Position numbers and translations under genes: made by a program. DNA of 64,000 bases from Azophilus sp965214305 (GTDB lineage: Bacteria > Pseudomonadota > Gammaproteobacteria > Pseudomonadales > Azotimanducaceae): positions 1,860,001-1,924,000 of the forward strand of contig OZ243949.1 in NCBI GenBank assembly GCA_965214305.1, given 5' to 3'. This document shows positions 54,201 through 62,048 of this stretch, one piece after another. Each line of letters starts with the position of its first letter. The first letter of the stretch is position 1. The notes below the pieces were generated by a model, which saw nothing but the letters and a program-made list of their open reading frames with translations, was not told where the DNA came from and did not search any database.

Positions 54201-57200
54201 ATACCAGTCCGACCGAGTCGTCGATGGTCAGGTCCACGCTCCCGGTGCCCGCGGCCCCGCCGCCCACGTTCGTCCCGCTCCCCGGCAACCCGAAACCGAC
54301 CCGCACCGCCTCGTCCGCGCCGTCGGCGTCCGTCCCCGCAGTCGGCGTGAACGTCAGCGTCGCCACTTGCACCGTGTTGTCGTCGTGCCCCGTGAACGTC
54401 AGCTCCGGCGATGCCGTACCCAGACCGGTCGCCGTCACGCCCGTGCCCGACACCGACACCGTGAAGTCCTCCGGCGTCGAAGCGTCCCCGTCCGGCAGAC
54501 GCGCGCCCGTCGTCGTGCTCAGGCGCACCCCATAGACCAGCGTCTCCCCCGCGTACAGCCGCCGGCCCAGCGTCACCGCCGCCACCGCCGTATCCGACGT
54601 GTCTTCCTCGGTCATCGACATATCCGTCGAACTCAACGCCAGCGATGTGCGCTCGTTGTCCTGGATCCGGAAGCTGCCCGAAGAGGCCGACGAAGACACC
54701 GTGTAGCCCGTCTGCGAACAACTCGAATCCGACGGCGCCACCACCGTCATCGTCACCAGGCTGTCGCGGTTGTCAACGGCATCGTCCGTCCAACTGATCG
54801 CCGGGTAGTCCACGGTCGCGCTGCCGCCGGTGATCGTCACCGTCTTCGCTCCCTCGGCGGACGCCGCCACCCGGTCCACCCCGGTCTCCGCGATGTTCAC
54901 GCACACCGTCAGGTCCGTCGCCGGCGCCGGCGAGGCCGACACCCGGAACTGCACCGGAATCGCGCCGCCGGCCACATCCTCCGGCAGCAGCAGCGCCCCG
55001 CCGCTGTCCACCGTCAGGCTCTCGCCCCGCACGATCGCCACCGACACCTCCAGGGGGACGGTCGGGGTCGCGGACACCGTGTCCGACATCGCGCCCAGCA
55101 CCGTGTTGTTGACCGCGCGGACCTGGAAACTGTAGGCCGTGCCGTTCGTCAACCCCGTCACCGCATAGCTCGCGGTGGTGCTGCCGGTCGCCGCCCACGC
55201 CCCCCAGACGACGGGCGAACCCGTTCCCCGGCGCACCTCGTACCCGCTGATCGTGCCGCTCGGGGCGGTCCAGCTCAAATCAACCCGGGTATTGCCCGCC
55301 GTGGCCGTCAGGCCGGTCGGCGCGGCGGGCGCGGCCAGCGGCGTGGCGGACACGGCGTCCGAGGCGGGGCCGGGGCGCACCCCGGCGCGGGCGCGGATCT
55401 GGAATTCGTAGGCGGTGCCGTTGGTCAGGCCGGTCACCGTGTGGGTGGTGGTGGCGGCGGTGCTGCTGGCGATGGCCGTCCAGGTCCCCCAGCTGCCGGC
55501 GTCCGGCGGGGTGCGCTGGCGGAACTGCCAGGCGGTGATGGCGGCGTTGCTCGGATCCGTCCAGTCGAGCGTGACCTGACCGCTGCCCGCCGTGGCGGCG
55601 AGGCCGGCGGGCTTGGCCGGCGCCGCCGCCCGCGCCACCGGTGTCGCGGACACCGTGTCCGAGGCGGCGCCTTGCACCGTCCCGGCCAGGGCGCGGACCT
55701 GGAAGCTGTACTCGGTGCCGCTCGTGAGTCCGGGGATGTCGCGTGTGATAGTGGTCCCGGTAAAGGGTCCCGAGAAGTTCGTCCAGCTCCCCCAGCTGAC
55801 GGGGTCGCCCGTCCCCTGGCGGTACTGCCACCCGGTGATGTCGCTGTTGTTCGGGTTGGTCCAGCTCAGCCGGACACTCCGGGTTTGCGCCGTGGCCGTC
55901 AGGCCGGCCGGCGCGGCGGGAGCGTTCGCGGCCAGCGGCGTGGCGGACACGGCGTCCGAGGCGGGACCGGGGCGCACCCCGGCGCGGGCGCGGATCTGGA
56001 ATTCGTAGGCGGTGCCGTTGGTCAGGCCGGTCACCGTGTGGGTGGTGGTGGCGGCGGTGCTGCTGGCGATGGCCCTCCAGCTTCCCCAGCTGCCGATGTC
56101 CGGCGGGGTGCGCTGGCGGAACTGCCAGGCGGTGATGGCGGCGTTGCTCGGATCCGTCCAGTCGAGCGTGACCTGACCGCTGCCCGCCGTGGCGGCGAGG
56201 CCGGCGGGCTTGGCCGGCGCCGCCGCCCGCGCCACCGGTGTCGCGGACACCGTGTCCGAGGCGGCGCCTTGCACCGTCCCGGCCAGGGCGCGGACCTGGA
56301 AGCTGTACTCGGTGCCGCTCGTGAGTCCGGTGATGTCGCGTAGGATAGTGGTCCCGATAAAGGGGCCCGGGAAGTTCGTCCAGCTCCCCCAGCTGACGGG
56401 ATCGCCCGTCCCCTGGCGGTACTGCCACCCGGTGATGTCGCTGTTGTTCGGGTTGGTCCAGCTCAGCCGGACACTCCGGGTTTGCGCCGTGGCCGTCAGG
56501 CCGGTCGGCGCGGCGGGAGCGTTCGCGGCCAGCGGCGTGGCGGACACGGCGTCCGAGGCGGGGCCGGGGCGCACCCCGGCGCGGGCGCGGATCTGGAATT
56601 CGTAGGCGGTGCCGTTGGTCAGGCCGGTCACCGTGTGGGTGGTGGTGGCGGCGGTGCTGCTGGCGATGGCCGTCCAGGTCCCCCAGCTGCCGGCGTCCGG
56701 CGGGGTGCGCTGGCGGAACTGCCAGGCGGTGATGGCGGCGTTGCTCGGATCCGTCCAGTCGAGCGTGACCTGACCGCTGCCCGCCGTGGCGGCGAGGCCG
56801 GCGGGCTTGGCCGGCGCCGCCGCCCGCGCCACCGGTGTCGCGGACACCGTGTCCGAGGCGGCGCCTTGCACCGTCCCGGCCAGGGCGCGGACCTGGAAGC
56901 TGTACTCGGTGCCGCTCGTGAGTCCGGGGATGTCGCGTGTGATAGTGGTCCCGGTAAAGGGTCCCGAGAAGTTCGTCCAGCTCCCCCAGCTGACGGGGTC
57001 GCCCGTCCCCTGGCGGTACTGCCACCCGGTGATGTCGCTGTTGTTCGGGTTGGTCCAGCTCAGCCGGACACTCCGGGTTTGCGCCGTGGCCGTCAGGCCG
57101 GCCGGCGCGGCCGGCGCGGTCTGCGCCTCGGCGGCCGGGGCGGGGCCGAACAGCAGCGGCAGGGCGAGCAGCGCGGCGGCCGGGAGGGCGCGGAGGGCGC

Positions 57201-57498
57201 GGAGGCCGCGGCGAGGCCGGCGGCACGGCGGGGGCCCGCCAAGGAGCCGGCCGCGGGGCGGGCGGGCCGGTCGGAAGAGGACGGTGCCCGAAGCCGGTCC
57301 GGGCGACGGCGGGAGGAAGGCTCGGACGGGGAGGCTGGCGTGCGGGAGCGGGTCCGGCGACCGGGGCCGAACGCCGATTTCGCGTAGATGTCGGCGAGAG
57401 GGCGCCGACCCCCAACTGGCGGCGTCGGAACGGGCGTTCCGACGGCTGTCACATGGCGGCGCGCCCGTCCGGCGCGCACGACCCCTCAGGCCGCGCAT
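48209..57498 (-). CDS. giant FN3/Calx-beta autotransporter adhesin, frameshifted near its barrel
   Basis: The gene spans about 3,096 codons. The first frame (57498 to 49279, 2739 residues) has a late signal segment (ALPAAALLALPLLFGPAPAA, about 105-124), several fibronectin-III domains, many Calx-beta repeats, Big-type Ig domains and a cadherin-like block (NYAFPENTFSDADGDPLAYA). The second frame, to 48209, carries a typical autotransporter beta-barrel ending LETRLRF with C-terminal Phe. The frames join near 49585 in a GGC-rich stretch: GGGEGGG leads to QGLGAGDAFAGESAPADAA. The switch may be an indel, an assembly error or a mutation. GC is about 70%, above the neighbours, which suggests transfer. 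The protein would be exported to the cell surface for adhesion. Confidence 0.85.
49731..50366 (-). repeat. two 318-bp tandem repeats (Calx-beta units)
   Basis: Positions 49731-50048 and 50049-50366 are almost identical. Each encodes one Calx-beta-like domain with SPSSLSLDEGGSGSYAVSLG and DDDIADAAGALTHAASGGGY. Identity at DNA level shows recent duplication or ongoing homogenisation. Confidence 0.85.
51000..54200 (-). repeat. two related blocks of about 1.76 kb
   Basis: Sequence around 51160-52440 recurs about 1,758 bp further at 52920-54170. Each block encodes Big-type Ig, then ADSLADFRITDPD, then Calx-beta modules with GSAGDVxEGGTKDF and VTVVDNDPTAVTLAG. The copies have diverged more than the other repeats. 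Boundaries are approximate. Confidence 0.65.
55322..57112 (-). repeat. three 597-bp tandem repeats (paired FN3 domains)
   Basis: Units at about 55322-55918, 55919-56515 and 56516-57112 are near identical and spaced exactly 597 bp. Each encodes two fibronectin-III domains (199 residues) with GLTATAQTRSVRLSWTNPNN and GLAATAGSGQVTLDWTDPSN. Copies 1 and 3 are closest to each other. Copy 2 has a few distinct bases. Confidence 0.9.
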
Positions 57499-57501
57499 TT
57501 C

Positions 57502-57529
57502 GGGGGGGGGGGGGGGTGACTGCGCTCAT
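57502..57529 (-). promoter_or_regulatory. C15 homopolymer at the start of the giant adhesin gene
   Basis: Fifteen identical bases (G on the plus strand, 57502-57516) lie three nt before the ATG at 57498. A second ATG at 57529, preceded by GAAGG at a workable distance, reads MSAVT then into the tract. With 15 C it is out of frame with the adhesin. With 14 or 17 it would be in frame. This is the layout of a slipped-strand on/off switch. Confidence 0.75.
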
Positions 57530-57991
57530 GCCGCTCGACCTTCAAAGGCTGGTCGGGTGATGATAGCAGAAACCGGGCGGCTTCAACCGGGGGCGCCGGG
57601 AGATCGAAAACCGGCTCCATTACCCCCCGGGGCCGGTCCTGGGACGAGAACCGCTCCCGGGTGCGCAGCGGCAAACCGCCCCGCAACCTGGCCTGCCTGT
57701 CCAACGCCGCCAGCTCCATCGTCCGCCTGCGCGGGCGGTTCCAGAACCAACACCAGCCGCAGCGGCACAAAATCCACATGTGTGCGGGCTCAGGACCTTT
57801 CGGAAATTTGCGCCTGCCGGATCAGGCAGCATTCTCGATCTCGACAAGGCATTCGTTCGGCGTTCTGCAAGGAAGCCGCCCATGCGAATACTCTCCCGGA
57901 TGGCCAAGCCATTCATTTGGGCACCAGCAGATCCATAAGGATCTTGCGGAAAAGACGCTCCACCCCTATTCCGATTTGCCGATAGACGCTA
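57530..57991. other. intergenic region without recognised gene
   Basis: Open frames exist on the reverse strand (for example 57486-57779, which ends in the homopolymer), but none shows a family I recognise and codon use is not convincing. The stretch should contain the promoter of the adhesin gene. I see no clear -35/-10 pair. Confidence 0.4.
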
Positions 57992-58540
57992 GGGCCTGTT
58001 CACACAATTTCTGATAGACTGCCGGTCCTCCGGTCGATGAAGAAGAGGCCAGCGCATGGAACTCACGCAAGCGCACTACGCGCGCATCGCCCATGTGTTT
58101 CCGAAGCACCGCGGCAATGTCTCGTTGGGGAACCTCGCGGTGCTCAACGCCATCGTGTACGTGGCCGAGCAGGGGTGCAAGTGGCGCGGGCTGCCGGCCC
58201 ATTTCGGGAACTGGCACACCATCTGCACGCGGATGAACCGCTGGGCGAAGAGCGGCGTGTTGGACCGGGTGTTTGCGGAGTTGCAGCGCCTGGACCTCAT
58301 TCGGGTCCGGGTGCAGGTGCTGTCGCTCGACAGCACGGTGGTGAAGGTCCATCCGGACGGGACGGGTGCGCTGAAAAAAACGGTCCCCAAGCCATCGGGA
58401 AGTCGAGCGGCTGTTTCGGCGGCTGAAGCGCTTCCGGCGCGTGAGCACCCGGTTCGACAAGCTCGATGTGGTCTTCACTTTCTTCATCTACTTCGCGCTT
58501 ATCGTCGATGCACTCATATCCATGTAGTGTGAACAGGCCC
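57992..58540 (+). mobile_element. IS5/IS427-type element with internal deletion
   Basis: Perfect 14-bp terminal repeats GGGCCTGTTCACAC (57992-58005) and GTGTGAACAGGCCC (58527-58540) are flanked by TA on both sides. The 549-bp length is well short of the usual 800-900 bp of this group. The element lacks the middle of its transposase but keeps both ends, so it could be moved in trans. Confidence 0.88.
58056..58526 (+). pseudogene. IS427-type transposase, internally deleted
   Basis: From ATG 58056 the frame reads the usual OrfA: QAHYARIAHVFPKHRGNVSL, GCKWRGLPAHFGNWHTICTR and VLSLDSTVVKVHPDGTGALK with the first catalytic Asp. Near 58400 it jumps to another frame: VERLFRRLKRFRRVSTRFDK, then FFIYFALIVDALISM, the OrfB end with the catalytic Glu, stopping at 58524-58526. 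The second Asp region is missing. Confidence 0.85.
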
Positions 58541-59766
58541 TAGGCGCCTGCGCCTTCGGAAATCGGGAAAGTGAGAAATGACTGAGTACGCTCATGCCAC
58601 TGCGCTTCGTCGGTGCCGGCAAGGTCGTCCAGGTCGCCGACATTGGACGACGGATCGTCCACCCATGCACGCAGGAGCGGGCCACCGTTGATGACATCAA
58701 TCGGGAGCCTGCCCTCCTCATACTCATATGGGAAATCACGCCAGAGAGGATATTCCGGGTAGAGTTGGCGAATGGCTTTGAAAGCGAGCGCAACAAGCCG
58801 CCAGGGCCTGAAGGTGAAATGATCGTAATGCCGGCCGTCGCAATGGATTTGCAGGCCGTGGCACAAGGCGCCGACATGCTTGTGAAAGGTTGGCTCAAAC
58901 CAGCACTCACGCAATCGGCAGCCTTGCAACCATGCTGGCGCCATCTCATGCATCGCGGCGAGGAGCGCGCGAATATCGATGTCGGGTGCCCCAAGCAGTT
59001 CGAGCGGGCGCGTGGTGCCGCGGCCTTCCGACAGGGTGGTGCCTTCCAACATGACGGTGCCCGCGTAGGCGCGCGCCATCGACAGCGTCGGCGCGTTGGG
59101 GCTCGGGTTTACCCAAGACCGTTCCGCAACCGGCCAGCCAAACCCCGGTGCCCGCGCGGGTTGCCAACCCCGCATCGCAATGACGTGATAGTCGAGATCA
59201 AGCCTGTAATGCGCGACAAACCATCGTCCAAGCTCGCCAAGGGTCAACCCGTGCCGCATGGGCATGGGGCCGGCGCCGACAAAGCTCTCCCAACCCACAC
59301 GCAACAGCAGCCCTTCGGCGGGTCGCCCCGCCGGATTCGGGCGATCAAGCACATAGACGGATTTTCCGTATTCAGCCGCCGCTTCAAGCAGGTATAGTAG
59401 CGTCGTGGCGAAGGTGTATATCCGGCAACCGAGATCCTGAAGATCAATCAGCAGCACATCAAAGCTATCCATCATCTCGCTTGTTGGTCGCCGAACATCC
59501 CCGTACAGACTGAAAACCGGGATACCGTGGAACGGATCGGTAAAGTGCGGTGATTCGATCATGTTGTCCTGCTTGTCGCCACGCAGACCATGTTGCGGGC
59601 CGAAGGCGGCTGCGAGTCGAATATCGCCGCATGCCGCCAGGGCGTCGAGCGAATGCACCAGATCGCCAGTCACCGAAGCGGGATGTGCCAAGAGGGCCGT
59701 CCGCCGCCCGCGTAGAGGCGAGCGCAGTTCCTTTTCCGCCAGCAGGCGGTCAATGCCGAATTTCAT
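58540..59766 (-). CDS. namZ: NamZ-like exo-beta-N-acetylmuramidase (DUF1343)
   Basis: This 408-residue protein from ATG 59766 has TALLAHPASVTGDLVHSLDA, then LAAAFGPQHGLRGDKQDNMI. FDVLLIDLQDLGCRIYTFAT, YVLDRPNPAGRPAEGLLL, NPSPNAPTLSMARAYAGTVM and EGTTLSEGRGTTRPLELLGA follow. All are DUF1343 blocks. NamZ of Bacillus releases terminal MurNAc from peptidoglycan chains. Most members have PEHG where this one has PQHG, so the proposed catalytic Glu position is Gln and activity is uncertain. No signal peptide is obvious, pointing to a cytoplasmic or unusual role. The C-terminal residues come from repeat element E. Confidence 0.85.
   Translation of the reverse strand: MKFGIDRLLAEKELRSPLRGRRTALLAHPASVTGDLVHSLDALAACGDIRLAAAFGPQHGLRGDKQDNMIESPHFTDPFHGIPVFSLYGDVRRPTSEMMDSFDVLLIDLQDLGCRIYTFATTLLYLLEAAAEYGKSVYVLDRPNPAGRPAEGLLLRVGWESFVGAGPMPMRHGLTLGELGRWFVAHYRLDLDYHVIAMRGWQPARAPGFGWPVAERSWVNPSPNAPTLSMARAYAGTVMLEGTTLSEGRGTTRPLELLGAPDIDIRALLAAMHEMAPAWLQGCRLRECWFEPTFHKHVGALCHGLQIHCDGRHYDHFTFRPWRLVALAFKAIRQLYPEYPLWRDFPYEYEEGRLPIDVINGGPLLRAWVDDPSSNVGDLDDLAGTDEAQWHERTQSFLTFPISEGAGA
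58544..58577 (-). mobile_element. 159-bp MITE-like element, copy E (end only)
   Basis: After CTAG 58540-58543, GCGCCTGCGCCTTCGGAAAT and GGGAAAGTGAGAAATG match the end of copies B and D with several changes, then the namZ coding sequence takes over. The CTAG is shared with the end of the IS427-type element and holds the namZ stop codon. Confidence 0.6.
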
Positions 59767-59888
59767 TCTGTATTGCAGACCAATGCGATTCCGGGGAAAA
59801 GCGGCGCCGGGCGTCGATCCGTTCGCCGCAACAGGCGCCAGGAGCCTGGGCCGCATATCCCACCAAGCCGTTTAAACAATAATCCCAG

Positions 59889-61538
59889 ATGTGCCCGAAC
59901 CAGAACAAGTCACTGGCCGGACGACCGCCGCGCAAGCCGCCAAAAGGCAAGCGCAAGCGGCGCCCCCAAACAGATGCGCCGCAATTCGATCCAAACAAAC
60001 CCGTCTGCGAACAAGCTATCGAGGCTACCCTGGCGGCGCTGGCCATTCCCTCGGCCTGGTCCTCCGAAATAACCGCTGCGGTTGCTCGCCTGCCCGCGCA
60101 AGTGGATGCGGCACAATACCAGCAACGCAAAGACTTGCGGCACCTGCCGCTGATTACCATAGACGGCGAGACGGCGCGGGATTTTGACGACGCGGTGTTT
60201 ACCGAAAAAAACCGCGATGGCTGGCGCCTGGTGGTTGCCATCGCCGATGTCGCCCACTATGTCGAGGCCGGGACGGCGCTCGACGAGGCGGCTTGGCAGC
60301 GAGGTACCTCGGTTTACTTGCCCGACCGCGTGGTGCCCATGTTGCCGGAGGCGCTGTCCAACGGCCTGTGTTCACTGCGCCCGCGCAAGCCGCGGCTGGC
60401 CCTAAGCTGCGAGATGCGCATCAATCGGTTGGGCGAAGTAACCCGGTTTCATTTTGAGGAAGCGCTGATTCAATCTTGGCGGCGCATGACCTATACACAG
60501 ATTGCCGCCTTCCTGGGGGGCGAAGATATTGCTGTGGAGGCACCCGTTGCACATTCCATCCGGGCGTTGGCGGGCGCCTACGAGGCATTCCGGCAAGCCA
60601 GGGAAGATCGGGGTGCGCTCGATTTCGATACGCCGGAGAGCCGGCTGGAGCTCAACAATGGCGCGGTAACAGCTATCGTCCCGGTGGTTCGCAACGATGC
60701 CCACCGCTTGATTGAGGAGGCCATGATCGCCGCCAACGTTTGCGCCGCGCAATTTCTTGAGCGCCATGAGCGGCAAGCCCTGTACCGAGTTCACGAGGCA
60801 CCGGCAACCGAGAAAGCCGAACAACTGGTCAGGGCATTCGCGGCCGGCGGCATTCGCTGGTCACCCGACTCGAAGACCCCCGCGGCCTTGCGGAAAGCGT
60901 TGCAAGCCATCGGCGAGCGGCAGGACAAATGGCTGTTTGAAATGTTGGTGCTGCGCACCATGCAGCAAGCGGACTACCGCCCCGAGCAACGCGGCCACTT
61001 CGGTTTGGCGCTTGAGCGCTATATGCACTTCACCTCGCCCATACGCCGCTACCCCGATCTGGTGGTGCATCGGGCCATCAAGGCCGTGCTGCATCGCCGC
61101 GGCGAACAAATAGCCGCGCCCGACTGGTTGGTGACCGCTGGCCAGCAAAGCTCCATGACCGAGCGGCGGGCGGAGTGCGCCAGCCGCCGCGTCAACGCCT
61201 GGCTGAAGTGCGACTTTCTCGCCGAGCGCGTCGGCGAAACGTTTTCCGCCCTGGTGACCGGGGTGACCGGATTTGGTTTGTTTGCCGAACTGAACGGATT
61301 TTATGTTCAGGGCTTGTTGCACATTTCGGATCTGGGTGACGACTATTTTCAATACCGGCCAGCCAGCATGAGCTTGGTGGGTGAATCCTCCGGTGTGCGC
61401 TTTCGCTTGGGCGATGCGTTGCAGGTGCGCCTCACCAGCGTCAGACCGGAGCTCGGCCGGATCGACTTGGCGCTGGTGAATGCCCCGCCGCGGCGCCGCA
61501 GGCCCGGGCGCCACCGCCATAAGATGCGCCCCCGTTGA
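59889..61538 (+). CDS. rnr: RNase II/R family exoribonuclease lacking N-terminal cold-shock domains
   Basis: This 549-residue protein contains the RNB domain with TIDGETARDFDDAVFTEK (Asp92, Asp98, Asp100 and Asp101). It continues RGTSVYLPDRVVPMLPEALS and HFTSPIRRYPDLVVHRAI. A C-terminal S1 domain (GLFAELNGFYVQGLLHISDL) ends in a basic tail. RNase R is normally 700-820 residues with an N-terminal helix-turn-helix and two cold-shock domains. Here only about 60 residues of basic, Pro-rich sequence precede RNB. Gene order rnr-rlmB-rpsF supports orthology with RNase R. The gene is divergent from namZ with 122 bp between them. Confidence 0.9.
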   Translation: MCPNQNKSLAGRPPRKPPKGKRKRRPQTDAPQFDPNKPVCEQAIEATLAALAIPSAWSSEITAAVARLPAQVDAAQYQQRKDLRHLPLITIDGETARDFDDAVFTEKNRDGWRLVVAIADVAHYVEAGTALDEAAWQRGTSVYLPDRVVPMLPEALSNGLCSLRPRKPRLALSCEMRINRLGEVTRFHFEEALIQSWRRMTYTQIAAFLGGEDIAVEAPVAHSIRALAGAYEAFRQAREDRGALDFDTPESRLELNNGAVTAIVPVVRNDAHRLIEEAMIAANVCAAQFLERHERQALYRVHEAPATEKAEQLVRAFAAGGIRWSPDSKTPAALRKALQAIGERQDKWLFEMLVLRTMQQADYRPEQRGHFGLALERYMHFTSPIRRYPDLVVHRAIKAVLHRRGEQIAAPDWLVTAGQQSSMTERRAECASRRVNAWLKCDFLAERVGETFSALVTGVTGFGLFAELNGFYVQGLLHISDLGDDYFQYRPASMSLVGESSGVRFRLGDALQVRLTSVRPELGRIDLALVNAPPRRRRPGRHRHKMRPR

Positions 61539-61602
61539 ACCGCAGCCCGCTATTCCCCTTATCAACGAAAGGGATTTATATACTTAACGCCATCTTCCAC
61601 TA

Positions 61603-61965
61603 GTGTCCTGTCCCGTAAATAAGCGGGTTTTAGGCGCTAGGAGCCTGGGCCGCAGGAATTCACGGCTGCAAATCCGCTGCCGCTCGCCCCTTTGAACGTT
61701 CGATTTCGTCAAATATGGCTCGATATTCTCCTCAATCGCCCGTCCAAAGGGGCGGCGGCATCGAATTTTCGCTTTCGCGACTTCCGCAGGCAGAGGCTCC
61801 TAGGCCGTTTCGGTTCCCGGCAAGGCGCGACGACGCCCTGTGGCAGGCCCCACATCAACTCATGCGAGGGGCTTGCCCCTCGCGCTCCCCGGCTGAGGGC
61901 TCCGGAGCAACGCGGCCGGGGGCCGAAACGGCCACGCACAAGCACACTTATTTGCGGGACAGGAC
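61603..61965 (+). mobile_element. inverted-repeat element that contains MITE copy F
   Basis: GTCCTGTCCCGTAAATAAG (61605-61623) and its complement at 61947-61965 (one mismatch) form the ends. An inner inverted repeat, GGCCGTTTCGG (61803-61813) with CCGAAACGGCC (61923-61933), can form a large hairpin. The 159-bp element F with its CTAG duplication lies inside. No ORF belongs to the outer element, so it is non-autonomous. Confidence 0.75.
61641..61799 (+). mobile_element. 159-bp CTAG-target MITE-like element, copy F
   Basis: The copy starts GAGCCTGGGCCGCAGGAATT and ends CTTCCGCAGGCAGAGGCTC, with perfect CTAG on both sides (61637-61640 and 61800-61803). Length is exactly 159 bp. It is very close to partial copy C in its left 100 bp. 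Confidence 0.92.
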
Positions 61966-62048
61966 GCCAAATGTTGTGCTCATAAAAACGGCTTGTCACA
62001 ATTTGTTGTGGCCGTGGGAGTCAAATAGATAACTCGAAAGGCGCCGTA

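Noticed and set aside
49402..56343. A plus-strand open frame of over 2,300 codons opposite the adhesin gene
   Set aside because: It is an Arg/His/Gly-rich shadow created by the very high GC and the repeats of the real reverse-strand gene. It has no domain signature or ribosome-binding site.
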